Below, piece by piece: positions 26,202-35,282 of a stretch of 64,000 nt of DNA. Under the pieces are notes generated by a model, which saw nothing but the letters and a program-made list of their open reading frames with translations, did no database searches and had not been told where the DNA came from. How positions within the stretch are numbered: the stretch's first letter is position 1; each line of letters begins with the position of its first letter. A program made the position numbers and the translations under genes. The stretch covers positions 186,001-250,000 of the forward strand of contig JAFATB010000019.1 of assembly GCA_019244185.1 (NCBI GenBank), given 5' to 3'. Origin of the DNA: Acidobacteriota bacterium (GTDB lineage: Bacteria; Acidobacteriota; Thermoanaerobaculia; Gp7-AA8).

Positions 26202-27638
26202 TTGACAACAGCGAGCGATCAGTCAGGCTTTAGGCGTCTACGGGACGCCATAGAAGCCGTGGTGCGTCTCCGCCAGCAGGCTTGGCACGCCATCGTCGAG
26301 CATCTGTCACGACTGCGACCCGCCGGCGACGGCGGCGAAACAACGCGAGCCTCAAGGGTGCGGCGCGTATGCGTTCTCGTCTCAAGCTCGCGTGGCGGCG
26401 GTAGCGTAACGGCCGAGATGCTCCAGTGGCAAGGCGCCGAGTGTGACGTTTGGGGCCGCAGGATTCTCAGCCTTCCTGGCGAAGAGAAGCCGCATCTGAT
26501 TCTGGCCGGTTTGGCATATCCGGCACGGTCTGAGCGCTACGACGATCTCGAAGCCCCAGACGCATGCGCATCCGCTGTTGAGGGGCTGCTGAACGAGGTG
26601 TCGTCCGAAATAGGCTATCCGGCTGCCCAGACCAGCGATTGGCACCTCTACGCCTCCCAGCTTTACCGGCGTCTGTTGCTGCAGTGGCCCTTCGAGATGA
26701 TTCGGCTGCACCCGGAAGCCGTGACTTGTTCGATCGCCGACACGCTCCTGCGCGCGTTCCCTGAAGGATACCGCGACACGCCCGACAATAGGCGCCGCGT
26801 GCTGGACTGCTGCGTGTCTTGCTTCCCGTTTATTCGGTCCTCCTTCTACGACTGCGGCATCCTACGCAATACAAGCGACGCTCGCCTGCTCGCGCACGGG
26901 GCTTGGTCCTATGAGGAGCCACCATTCGTGCTTCCACCACCTTGGCACCATGCAAGCGCCGCAGAAGTTGAATGCGGAACACTCCTTCTTCGCGACCCCT
27001 CGAACGCTTGGCGGCTGCCATTCTGGCGGGTCACCTTTCCGACACAAGACATACGACTCCTGCATCTCGTTCGGGACGTAGCGGAGTCCGTCCAAGGTCT
27101 TTGTGACGGCTGGAATTACGTCTTTGGCTTCCAGACGCTTCCGAGCGATTTGCCTCTCCGCATTTCTGGGTATTCGAATCACGTCACGAGTGTCGAGACA
27201 GCCTGGAAGCGCTTTCGACTCAACTTCTCCGTCGATCGCCAGCTCAGCGAGCTGCTGCTTACGGACCGGCGTCCTATGGAGCTTGCGCATGTGTGCTCGA
27301 TGCAGTGGCGATTCGCACACGAACGGATACTCGCCGATGCCTCCATCCTCAGTCTACCGCGGCTGCAGCTGCAGTTTTCGGACGTCCGATCCCAACCGCT
27401 CCAGGCGTTGGAGAACGCATGTGTAGCACTGAACCTCGGAGTATCGAAGTCTGGCGCTGACTATGGCCGATCGTTTTCCTCGCGGCGAGTCATGGCAACC
27501 GACACGAACGATCGCGGAGTTTCATTTGAGCGTTGGAGGCAGTCGCCCTACGCATCGGTGATAACGCGATTAGCCAAAAGCGAGGATGTTGCTAACGTAG
27601 CCCGCTGCCTCGGATTGACTCGGGTTCGGGACGACTAA
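26202..27638 (+). CDS. Sulfotransferase-like protein
   Basis: A 478-residue protein taken from TTG 26202 (GTG 26157 is possible but would translate the neighbour's end). Residues ~56-72, RVCVLVSSSRGGGSVTA, resemble the 5'-phosphosulfate loop of PAPS-dependent sulfotransferases (usual form SSPRSGST). The C-terminal third has the typical W...HERIL...LPRLQLQFSDV...LENACVALNLGV helix-strand pattern (roughly 375-425). The middle is long and unusual, with several Cys/Trp. A sulfotransferase would move sulfate from PAPS to a hydroxyl or amine. Assignment rests on motifs only; the acceptor is unknown. Confidence 0.6.
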   Translation: MTTASDQSGFRRLRDAIEAVVRLRQQAWHAIVEHLSRLRPAGDGGETTRASRVRRVCVLVSSSRGGGSVTAEMLQWQGAECDVWGRRILSLPGEEKPHLILAGLAYPARSERYDDLEAPDACASAVEGLLNEVSSEIGYPAAQTSDWHLYASQLYRRLLLQWPFEMIRLHPEAVTCSIADTLLRAFPEGYRDTPDNRRRVLDCCVSCFPFIRSSFYDCGILRNTSDARLLAHGAWSYEEPPFVLPPPWHHASAAEVECGTLLLRDPSNAWRLPFWRVTFPTQDIRLLHLVRDVAESVQGLCDGWNYVFGFQTLPSDLPLRISGYSNHVTSVETAWKRFRLNFSVDRQLSELLLTDRRPMELAHVCSMQWRFAHERILADASILSLPRLQLQFSDVRSQPLQALENACVALNLGVSKSGADYGRSFSSRRVMATDTNDRGVSFERWRQSPYASVITRLAKSEDVANVARCLGLTRVRDD

Positions 27639-27691
27639 CATGGCCGCTACCGCGCGATTGAATTGTGGTCGAGCGTTTGGGAGGTTACTGT

Positions 27692-28495
27692 ATGCAAACG
27701 TGTTTAGCGCCGTTTTTCATCGGTCGCGCTGAATTGAATCTGGACATGCACGGCACCTTTGATGTCGTGTTGCCATCTGACTTGGTGGGCGATGAGCCTG
27801 GTTCGATGGAAGCTATCGTTCGCATCAATAGCGCAATACGAGATGTGGTCGCTGATTGTGCGGCGCGCGGCGAAGTGGCGCTCGTCTTGTGTGGGGATTG
27901 TTTGAGTGCCATTGGGTGTCTAGCCGGCCTCGAGCGACGTGATGTTTACCCCTTCCTGCTGTGGTTCGATGCTCACGGCGACTTCCACACGACAGAGACG
28001 ACGCTGAGCGGTCACCTCGGAGGAATGCCGCTAGCAATGATTACTGGCAGGGGCGATACCTCCTTGCTGTCAGGCGTGGGCCTTTCCCCGTTAGCCGACA
28101 CCCGTGTTTGCCTTATCGGCGCCCGAGATGTGGAGCCAGGCGAAAGAGAGCTACTTGCGGCTTCCGACGTGCTTCAGGGTCGATGTCTCGCTGACGTGTT
28201 GGAAAGATTGCCTAAGGGATGTCCGGTGTGGGTACACTTCGATACGGACTACATAAGCTCTCGCGACGCGCCAGCGATGCGCTATCCCGCGAGCGGAGGC
28301 CCTTCAGCGCTCGACGTTAGGGCAGAGTTCGAGATGATCGCACGAAGGTTCTCTGTCTTGGGAGTGTCAATATCAGCGTGGGCCCCTCACTTGGACGAAG
28401 GGAGCCGCACGGCGTCAGCATGCTGGGGGGCGATAGCCGGCATCCTGCCCCATGGAGATCGCGCGAATGAAAGCGGAGATCGGCGCGGCGACTAA
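27692..28495 (+). CDS. Arginase/agmatinase-fold (ureohydrolase) protein with altered metal site
   Basis: A 267-residue protein from ATG 27692 (GGAGG seven bases upstream). Ureohydrolase blocks in order: CGDC (67-70) for GGDH, WFDAHGDFH (91-99) for DAHxD, the SGHLGGMPLA substrate loop and HFDTDYI (182-188) followed by DAPAMRYPASGG. The family uses a Mn2+ pair to split guanidino groups to urea. Here the first metal His is Cys70, while the Asp ligands and His95 remain, so metal content or chemistry may differ. Last gene of the seven-gene run. Confidence 0.8.
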   Translation: MQTCLAPFFIGRAELNLDMHGTFDVVLPSDLVGDEPGSMEAIVRINSAIRDVVADCAARGEVALVLCGDCLSAIGCLAGLERRDVYPFLLWFDAHGDFHTTETTLSGHLGGMPLAMITGRGDTSLLSGVGLSPLADTRVCLIGARDVEPGERELLAASDVLQGRCLADVLERLPKGCPVWVHFDTDYISSRDAPAMRYPASGGPSALDVRAEFEMIARRFSVLGVSISAWAPHLDEGSRTASACWGAIAGILPHGDRANESGDRRGD

Positions 28496-28503
28496 GAGTA
28501 CGG

Positions 28504-28760
28504 ATGCAGGTGCGTATGGACAAAATAACAGCGATTCAAGATCTCGCACGTGCCGCCTTTGGTGGCCCGCCGCAACTGGCCTACGGCGACTATCTCTGCG
28601 GAATCGCGACCAACCACCTCGGTCGGCATGCTCTTCGCGCCGAAAAATGGCAAAGAGTTGCGCGAGGACGTATGCGACGTGACGACCGCGGACATGAGCA
28701 TCGACGTTCTAAACGAGGCACAGGCGGATCGCCGTCGACCCCAAAACGCTCTCCACGGGC
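28504..28760 (+). pseudogene. YtxH-like small protein remnant (two frames)
   Basis: One frame from about 28504 reads MQVRMDKITAIQDLARAAF, and another from about 28620 reads VGMLFAPKNGKELREDV. The second is the characteristic core of YtxH-type small stress proteins (GLLFAPKSGKE). No single frame joins them, so this looks like a broken gene. The rest of the stretch up to 28832 shows nothing convincing. Confidence 0.4.
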
Positions 28761-28832
28761 GAGGAGGAGTGGCGCACCCGTTCCTATGTCCGCGTCTTCA
28801 CCGCGTCACAACGCCGCCCGTCACGAGTGTTT

Positions 28833-29486
28833 TTATGAGATGTGCTCAGATGCCCTGCTCGCCGTCATCACTTGAAACTGCCGTGCATAGTCGTCAATGA
28901 GCATTTCTAGCGCCGCGACAGTTGTGCTCTTCCAGCGATCCAAATACGCAAATGTTTCGCGCTCCATCGCATGAAAACTGTGGGAAGTTGCCGCTCGATA
29001 TACAACGGCCGCCGCGAGTCCTATCGCGCCGATGACGAGCGGGACCTGAACTGCCGCGAGAGCCGTGCGGGCAATGGCCATCCGTACGCCGCCGCCCGCC
29101 AAGAGTCCCGCGGCCGCAGAATAGACGACCCGGCGGTCTGGAGCGAATGACACCGCCTGCACTGGTGGCAGTGTCGTCGCCTCTCTTGTATGCGCTGTCC
29201 ACGCGCTGTTGAACTCGTGGAAGCGCTTACGAAGCGAGACGTCGGCTCCCGCCAGCGACTCCAGCGCGTCTTTGGCCACGTGGTTGAGGAGCGAGTCGAG
29301 CAGCAGCCGCTCCTTCCGTCCCAATACTGCTTCGAAGTAGCCAGCGATGCGCTCTCTTGCTTGCGCCGCGTCGGACGAGCCGGGCTCCAGGTAATGCGAG
29401 CGTACGTACTCGATCAACTCAGCGCTGATCTCGTCCGCATCACGCCGCGTTCTCTGTCGGGTCGAAAGAAATTCGGTCGATTGCAT
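28833..29486 (-). CDS. Membrane partner of dynamin-like GTPase
   Basis: A 217-residue protein from ATG 29486 with GGGAGG upstream. Residues ~20-110 are helical. Around residues 125-170 lies a hydrophobic hairpin (AAAGLLAGGGV... VPLVIGAIGLAAAVVY), then a helical tail. It follows the large GTPase gene by 28 bp on the same strand. Bacterial dynamin-like GTPases are often encoded with a smaller helical or membrane partner, so a complex is likely. No family name was recognised. Confidence 0.68.
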   Translation of the reverse strand: MQSTEFLSTRQRTRRDADEISAELIEYVRSHYLEPGSSDAAQARERIAGYFEAVLGRKERLLLDSLLNHVAKDALESLAGADVSLRKRFHEFNSAWTAHTREATTLPPVQAVSFAPDRRVVYSAAAGLLAGGGVRMAIARTALAAVQVPLVIGAIGLAAAVVYRAATSHSFHAMERETFAYLDRWKSTTVAALEMLIDDYARQFQVMTASRASEHIS

Positions 29487-29514
29487 GGTGTCCCTCCCGT
29501 ATCGCACGCGATGT

Positions 29515-31710
29515 TTAGAGGACTGCGGTGAGTTCGTCGATCGTTCCGCGCTCTTTCGCGGTCGTCTGTTCCTGTCCTTCGAGAAATCGAATCTCCTCCC
29601 GGAGAACCTCCGCTTCCTGGCGCTCGTTGAGCAGGCGGTCGTAGGCTGAGGAGCGCTCGGCGACCACCAACGCCATCCGGCTGTTGAAATCAGCCCGATA
29701 CCCACTAGCCGTAAGGCTGACCGCCTCGGTCATATCGTCGCTCAACTTCTGGACTGCCAGTTGAGACAGTTGGCGAAACTCCTCGAAATGTTTGCGCTCA
29801 TTGCGAATTTTCTGCTGGCGGTCAGGAGCACCATCGAAAAACTCCTTGGCCGCCTGCGCTCCCCCCAGCAGCGCGGCCCCCAGAACAGCACCGGGAGGTC
29901 CTCCGACCAGGAAGCCTCCGATGCCTCCGAGGAGTGCACCGATAATTCCGCCCACAGCCGCGCGCGGCTTCCGATCGCCTTTCACCTTGATGTACTCGTA
30001 CGCGCGGTCCTCCGCGTCACGTGTGATCGCTTCCATGCTAATTGTTGGAAGATGAACTGAGTACTTCGACTCGAACGTCTGTCCGAGCTCTCTCATCTTT
30101 CGCTCGTACGCCTCTCGGAGAGCCGCCACTCGTTGTTTAAGCAACCCATCGGATTCGTTGCTGAAATCGACGAGAAGTTTCTTCATCTCATCGATGGAAG
30201 CTGCGTCTGAGAGAGCTTTGTCGTATCGCTTCGCAAGCGCAGAAAACGCAACCTGCGTTTCGCCGAGGCCGGTGAAGGCGTCGAGGTCCTGCGTTCCAAA
30301 TGAGGCAAGCGCGTCCTGGTAGCGCTTTAAGATCTCCTTGAGCTGTTCAATCTCCTCCTCGAAATCTTCAGGGGGACGCGTCACCTGGCTCCTGCGCAAA
30401 TGGATGCGCTCACCGTAGATGCGGCGATGCTCGTGATAAGCATCTGCGATGTGGGTCAAGATCGAGCCTACGAAGCTCGCAAATGCCTTACTGGAAAACT
30501 CGCGCAGCAGAGCTTCCGCCGCATCGAAGTTGGAGTCGCGTGCCAGCGCTTGCCGGATCGTGGTGGCGGTGTCTGGCGATCGCCCTTTCTCCCGCTGCTC
30601 CGCTTCCTCCTGAATGTAGTAGGCCAGCAACCGCTTGATCTCTTCGTCGCGGCGCAGCGCCTCAACCTTCTCGCCCGCGTCGATGCGGTTCGCTATGATC
30701 TTGAGGAGGCTGTCGATGGCCAGAATACGCCCCCGCCTGATTTCAGACTCGGGGTAGAGCGAGTGCGTCTCGTGGACTAGCGTCGTGCGTTGAGCGGCTG
30801 TTAGCGACCAGGCGTGCGTCAGAAAGAGGAACGCGTTCTGCTTGGGCTTCTGCGGCACCTTATGCTTGAAGAAATGCTCCAGCGACCTGCTGGCGATGTT
30901 GTCGGCCCGGTGTAGCAGGACCACCGCGTCGGCATCGACGATGTACTTGATCGTCGCCTCGTCTAGTCCGCCACGCGCGTTGACCCCCGGCGTGTCGACG
31001 ATGTGGAGATCGGAGTACCCAAAGCGAAGTGGATATCCTACCGTCACCTGAACGGGGATTCGCTGCAAATCGCGGTACTCGTCGAGGTAGTGCCGGACGA
31101 GCGCGACGAACTTCGCCTTGGGAAGGCGATGTGGGCTTTCCAGGAGAGCCTCGCCATTCTCGTCGCGTCTCTCCAACAGTTCGGCCACGATCTCGTCGGT
31201 GATCGCCTCAGGCTGTTCGGTGAGCAGGTATTCGTTCAGCTGGAAGATCGGGAGATCACGATACTCCTCGCGCACCGCTGCGATGGCCTCTAGGCGGTCG
31301 CGCATCGGGCCGAGGTCTTCCGCCCTTCCGCTTTCAAATTCCAGCCGGGCTTCGGGCATCGTCCCGTACCGCACGCTGAGAAACACGGGGGGGCGTCCCG
31401 GCTGATACGCGGTGTCAACGATCTCAATGACGCCGCTCGTGCACTGAAGAATGTCGGAGGGAAGGACTCTCTGCCGAAGTAATGCGTTGAGGAACGTCGA
31501 CTTACCGGCCTTGGCCTCCCCAACGACTACCAGCAGGTACCTTCCTTCCGCGAGCTTTCTGATGTCGTTCGCGAGAAACTTTAGGTCGTTTTCCGACAGC
31601 GGATCGCTGACGTTAGTATTCTTCACCAGTTCCGATCGCGCCCGCATGTATCGGTGAAAGATGTCTAACGTCGCGGCGCGAATCTGTTCCTGTTGCTGCT
31701 GAGCGAACAC
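29515..31710 (-). CDS. Bacterial dynamin-like GTPase
   Basis: A 731-residue protein. G1 GEAKAGKST at 64-72, G2 Thr near 91 (CTSG), G3 DTPG at 239-242 and a degenerate G4 (THAW, ~298-301). Two helical stalk regions follow (residues ~340-580), then a glycine-rich hydrophobic hairpin at ~584-620 that serves as a membrane-insertion paddle, and a coiled-coil C-terminus. Such proteins self-assemble on membranes and remodel them on GTP hydrolysis. Some act in membrane surveillance or phage defence (family knowledge). Promoter side faces 31711-32007. Paired with the gene at 28833. Confidence 0.88.
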   Translation of the reverse strand: MFAQQQQEQIRAATLDIFHRYMRARSELVKNTNVSDPLSENDLKFLANDIRKLAEGRYLLVVVGEAKAGKSTFLNALLRQRVLPSDILQCTSGVIEIVDTAYQPGRPPVFLSVRYGTMPEARLEFESGRAEDLGPMRDRLEAIAAVREEYRDLPIFQLNEYLLTEQPEAITDEIVAELLERRDENGEALLESPHRLPKAKFVALVRHYLDEYRDLQRIPVQVTVGYPLRFGYSDLHIVDTPGVNARGGLDEATIKYIVDADAVVLLHRADNIASRSLEHFFKHKVPQKPKQNAFLFLTHAWSLTAAQRTTLVHETHSLYPESEIRRGRILAIDSLLKIIANRIDAGEKVEALRRDEEIKRLLAYYIQEEAEQREKGRSPDTATTIRQALARDSNFDAAEALLREFSSKAFASFVGSILTHIADAYHEHRRIYGERIHLRRSQVTRPPEDFEEEIEQLKEILKRYQDALASFGTQDLDAFTGLGETQVAFSALAKRYDKALSDAASIDEMKKLLVDFSNESDGLLKQRVAALREAYERKMRELGQTFESKYSVHLPTISMEAITRDAEDRAYEYIKVKGDRKPRAAVGGIIGALLGGIGGFLVGGPPGAVLGAALLGGAQAAKEFFDGAPDRQQKIRNERKHFEEFRQLSQLAVQKLSDDMTEAVSLTASGYRADFNSRMALVVAERSSAYDRLLNERQEAEVLREEIRFLEGQEQTTAKERGTIDELTAVL

Positions 31711-31817
31711 TCGTCACCTCTCCGCAAGGATGTTGTGTATGAAGGGAGTGACCGGAAAAAGCATTTCCCTACCCCCCCCCACGCGCCACCGACCGCACGG
31801 TGATTTGCAGGATCGCG

Positions 31818-31907
31818 TCACGGGGCGTAGCGCTTTCGCACGGTTACCGTCACCGTGTCGGTGCCGGCGTGTGTCGCGGTGTAGGCGGGACGGTTCTCGG
31901 TGTTCCG
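31818..31907 (-). pseudogene. C-terminal scrap of a beta-repeat surface protein
   Basis: On the minus strand a short frame reads ...AYTATHAGTDTVTVTV and stops at 31818. Twelve consecutive residues match the end of the surface protein at 16893 almost exactly. Upstream the frame is broken by a stop near 31907. This is a remnant of a second copy. The remainder of 31711-32007 shows no gene. Confidence 0.5.
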
Positions 31908-32007
31908 CAGTTACACCGCGGCCGCCGGGCTACCGCCGGATCGGCGCCACTCGTACGTTTTGCCGTACCCGATACTGTCGGCCAACCCATCTGCTGTCAT
32001 CGTCCGG

Positions 32008-33003
32008 CTAGGCGCTTGCTATCACGGCGAACGGCAGTTGATACGTTTCCATAAGGTGATTCTCCGTTACGCTTAGCAGTTCCAGCTGGCTCTGGGATGC
32101 CCTGGAGGTGGAGAGGCCCGGCTGAACAACAAAGACCTTCACGCGCAGAGCGCGCTCGCGACTGATCTCGCGGATGCGGATCAACTCCTCGGACGTGCCA
32201 CGCTCGATTCGTGAACCGCCCTGCTCTTGGGCTGCCGCCTCGCGCCGGAGCAGATGCGTCAGCATGTCCGTCTGCCGCTCTGTTGAGGCCATCCACGAAA
32301 TGCACTTCTGCGCCTGGCCGCACACCTCGTACAAATCGCCGACGCGGGCTCCCGGCGCGTCACCCTTCGCATACTTGCAGTGGTACAGCTCCAGGATGAC
32401 CTCCGTCGGAATGTCGCCCTCGCCGACCAGCCGTATCGCCACAACATCCGCGAGTTCGCCCTTCCCATCATCGTCGAAGATGACCGCATACGCAGGATCT
32501 TTTAGCAATTCCTGAATTACGCGTGCCTGAACGGAATCCGCGTCCTTCGTGAACCCCTGTGACTCCTTCCGGATATTCGTCCCGGCCCAATCCCATGTTC
32601 GGATCTTCTGTGGGTCATACGGCGGCTGATGCACCTTTAGCTCAACGTGCTCGTTTCCTTCGAGCGAGGAGCCGTCAACGAACCAGATCAGCGGAGGCTC
32701 TTCGTAAAAGAACTCCGTGAGGTCGCAAGGTTCGGCCCGATCTCCGCGGCGGATAGTCACCGTCGTGTCTCCGACGATGCGAAACGCGTAGTTGGGCGCG
32801 TCGTCGTCCTCAAACAGCTCCAGCTCAACGACTACCGAAACCGTCTCGGACGGGATGCTTATTTGGAGAGCGCCATCGCTCGTTGGCTCAACTAAGTCGA
32901 TACTCAACCCGCTAAGAGGAACATCAACTCCATCAATCGTGATCGTCCATTGGGCTTCATTCGCTTTATAGATCTCCTCCGGCCAGTCAGCGTAAATCGG
33001 CAT
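32008..33003 (-). CDS. Hypothetical protein with possible nuclease-like core, partner or split part of the helicase
   Basis: A 331-residue protein. The central part (residues ~175-214: IFDDDGKGELADVV...VILELYHCKYAKG) has a D...(E)xHxK pattern reminiscent of PD-(D/E)XK nucleases (Asp186, Lys210), but this is tentative. It starts at ATG 33003 inside the end of the helicase gene. The open frame continues upstream for another ~17 codons (STRPTVMPIYADWPEE), so it may be the C-terminal region of one large protein separated by a frameshift. No Shine-Dalgarno is evident. Confidence 0.6.
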   Translation of the reverse strand: MPIYADWPEEIYKANEAQWTITIDGVDVPLSGLSIDLVEPTSDGALQISIPSETVSVVVELELFEDDDAPNYAFRIVGDTTVTIRRGDRAEPCDLTEFFYEEPPLIWFVDGSSLEGNEHVELKVHQPPYDPQKIRTWDWAGTNIRKESQGFTKDADSVQARVIQELLKDPAYAVIFDDDGKGELADVVAIRLVGEGDIPTEVILELYHCKYAKGDAPGARVGDLYEVCGQAQKCISWMASTERQTDMLTHLLRREAAAQEQGGSRIERGTSEELIRIREISRERALRVKVFVVQPGLSTSRASQSQLELLSVTENHLMETYQLPFAVIASA

Positions 33004-35282
33004 GACTGTCGGCCGCGTCGATACGTCTGAGCGTTCAATGTTCCCTTGAGAACCTCATCTGGATCGATTGTCGTATCCAGCAGTTTTTGGCCAACTTCGT
33101 CGCACCACGTAATGAATCTCGCAACATTCTCCCGTTGATGCGACCACACGCGGCCGCGACGCGACGCGCCGATCGTCGCGCGATGTCCGTTCTCAAACCC
33201 GCCGCCGGCGAGTACGCTCTTTCGGCCCTTTCGCTTGATGACATCGGTGAGTGCCGATGCCACATCTGCACCCATGCGGCCGGTATAGCGAACATTTCGG
33301 CCGAGCTGCTCCGACAGCCCGACATTCTGCAGCTTCAGACGTGTAATGCCGGAAAAGGTGCGAAATACGTCCTGCCCTTTGATGAGCGTCACATCTTCAC
33401 CGGCGACGGCGCGCGCCAAGGATCTGTATTCGCCGGCATTCGCCGAGCAGTTGATGAACAGGAGCTTCTGCGTCGCCGACCAATGCAAGACGTACAGCTC
33501 CCATTGCCAGTCGTAGATCGTTTCGACATCGCTCCACGAAAGCGCGAGTCGCTTCGCTGTCACGACTACCAAAACAGTCTTATCCGCGTTCAAGGCAGGG
33601 TACACTTGCTCGCAGTTTGCGATGCCGGGTATCCCTTCCCGAAAGTTTTCCGGTGCCCAGTTCTCACAAGCGGTCTTGAACACGACGGCGCTGCACGCTG
33701 GCCTTAGTGTCTTCAGGGGGATTTCTTCCGGAAAGTCCGTAAAGCCGGCGAGGAATGTCTGGAGATTGATCTGCTCGCCGATGAGCGTGTCGCTCAGTTC
33801 CGGCAACAGTACATTCCAATCCGGGTCACGGTTGTAGAGCTTTCGCAGCTCTGCGCGGACGTTCACATCGGCGACGTTCGCGATGAATGTAGCGTCGCCA
33901 AGATCCTGTCGTGCACGCGTGAACCGCCCTGCGAGTTGCAGCGTTACCGCGAGCGTCTTGCGGATGTCGTGGAATGCGGCGATTTTTAGCTCGGGAAGAT
34001 CGAAGCCTTCGCCGAGCATGTCAACACACACCACAATCTTCGATTTGCCCGAAAGGATCGCATCTCGCGCCGCTTCGCGCGCTTTAGTCGATTTGACACC
34101 TGTGTGGAGCTGCACAGGATTGAATTCTCGATACCGCTTGTAGATGTCAAACACCCGCTGCGCATCACGCAGGGTTTCAACGCGTGCCATGAGAATATGG
34201 CCCTTGGTGGCGTCTGCGCGTAGCTGTTCGATCGCTGCGTTCGCGATGGCCTGATCCACGCGTGAGGGATTGAACTCGTACACTGACCGAAATTGGATCG
34301 GTCGGAAGTACCCGTCTTCTTGAGCTTTCTTGAGCGAATATTTGTAGATGATCTTGCCATCGAGCGTTCGGCCGTCTTCACGGAAAGGCGTCGCTGTGAA
34401 CTGCAACACTCGTTTCGCCGAGAAACGCTCCATGAACGCACGCCACGTGGGTGACTCCGCGTGATGCGCCTCGTCGATGAACAAATATGGACAATGATGG
34501 GCCATCCGATCCTGAACGTCGTCGTCGCATTGGCTCGCGATTGCGCTCGTCATGACGATGACGTGGCATTGCTCAAAGAATGCGTCGACCTCGGCGACGC
34601 TCGTCGGTACGTGTGTGAGCATGCCGACAACAGGGCAGCGCGCCGATGCGGCGAGAACGGCGCTGCCTGGCATCTTCAGCACGCCAAGCGACAGAAACTT
34701 CTCGGCGAGCTGCGTTCGCAGCGCGTCGGTCGGCACCACCACAAGCAACCGCTCACAAGCTGCCGACGTCAGGACCGACAGCATGACTTCGGTCTTTCCC
34801 GTGCCCGTTGGCATCACGATCGTTCCCACGTCTGAGGACAACGACCAGTGCGAATGGACTGCGTGGACTGCACCGATCTGCGGGCGCCGGAGTCCGATGA
34901 TGCTCCGGCTCGCATCTTCTTCCACGTAGCGAAACGCGTGCGCCCATGATTCGCGCGTGTTGCCTATCTCTCTTCGCACGTCGGGATTCGTAATTCTCTT
35001 CGGGTGCTTGATCCATCTGCCGCGCCGTAGATCCGCGCCGACGGCAGCCGTCTTGGGAAGCAGAACGGCGTATGTATCGGCCGACTCAACAAACTTCGGA
35101 TCGGTCGCGACGATGACTTCTGTGCCGTCTCCGTCCGGTTTGAACAGGAAGCCCTTCCGCTTGTTCCGGGTGAGAGGGATAAGTGCTCCCTCCGCCGCAA
35201 CATCGCGATCAACTACCTGACGAATCGGGCTGCCGAGGACCCACTCGTCGTTAGCGAGGACGTCGGGGAAATCTACTCGCAT
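32904..35282 (-). CDS. Superfamily 2 DEAH-type helicase
   Basis: A 792-residue protein. Walker A MPTGTGKT at 157-164, DEAH at 270-273, TATPFRE at ~296-302 and motif VI QLAGRFTRAR at 449-458. It belongs with the Res/type III restriction-like SF2 translocases. N-terminal ~130 residues are a separate domain; C-terminal ~250 are not recognised. The last ~30 residues are basic and look out of frame. The probable genuine sequence passes into the frame of the overlapping gene at 33003. Helicase-nuclease pairs beside other cargo are typical of defence islands. Confidence 0.85.
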   Translation of the reverse strand: MRVDFPDVLANDEWVLGSPIRQVVDRDVAAEGALIPLTRNKRKGFLFKPDGDGTEVIVATDPKFVESADTYAVLLPKTAAVGADLRRGRWIKHPKRITNPDVRREIGNTRESWAHAFRYVEEDASRSIIGLRRPQIGAVHAVHSHWSLSSDVGTIVMPTGTGKTEVMLSVLTSAACERLLVVVPTDALRTQLAEKFLSLGVLKMPGSAVLAASARCPVVGMLTHVPTSVAEVDAFFEQCHVIVMTSAIASQCDDDVQDRMAHHCPYLFIDEAHHAESPTWRAFMERFSAKRVLQFTATPFREDGRTLDGKIIYKYSLKKAQEDGYFRPIQFRSVYEFNPSRVDQAIANAAIEQLRADATKGHILMARVETLRDAQRVFDIYKRYREFNPVQLHTGVKSTKAREAARDAILSGKSKIVVCVDMLGEGFDLPELKIAAFHDIRKTLAVTLQLAGRFTRARQDLGDATFIANVADVNVRAELRKLYNRDPDWNVLLPELSDTLIGEQINLQTFLAGFTDFPEEIPLKTLRPACSAVVFKTACENWAPENFREGIPGIANCEQVYPALNADKTVLVVVTAKRLALSWSDVETIYDWQWELYVLHWSATQKLLFINCSANAGEYRSLARAVAGEDVTLIKGQDVFRTFSGITRLKLQNVGLSEQLGRNVRYTGRMGADVASALTDVIKRKGRKSVLAGGGFENGHRATIGASRRGRVWSHQRENVARFITWCDEVGQKLLDTTIDPDEVLKGTLNAQTYRRGRQSCRFTLTGRRRSIKRMKPNGRSRLMELMFLLAG

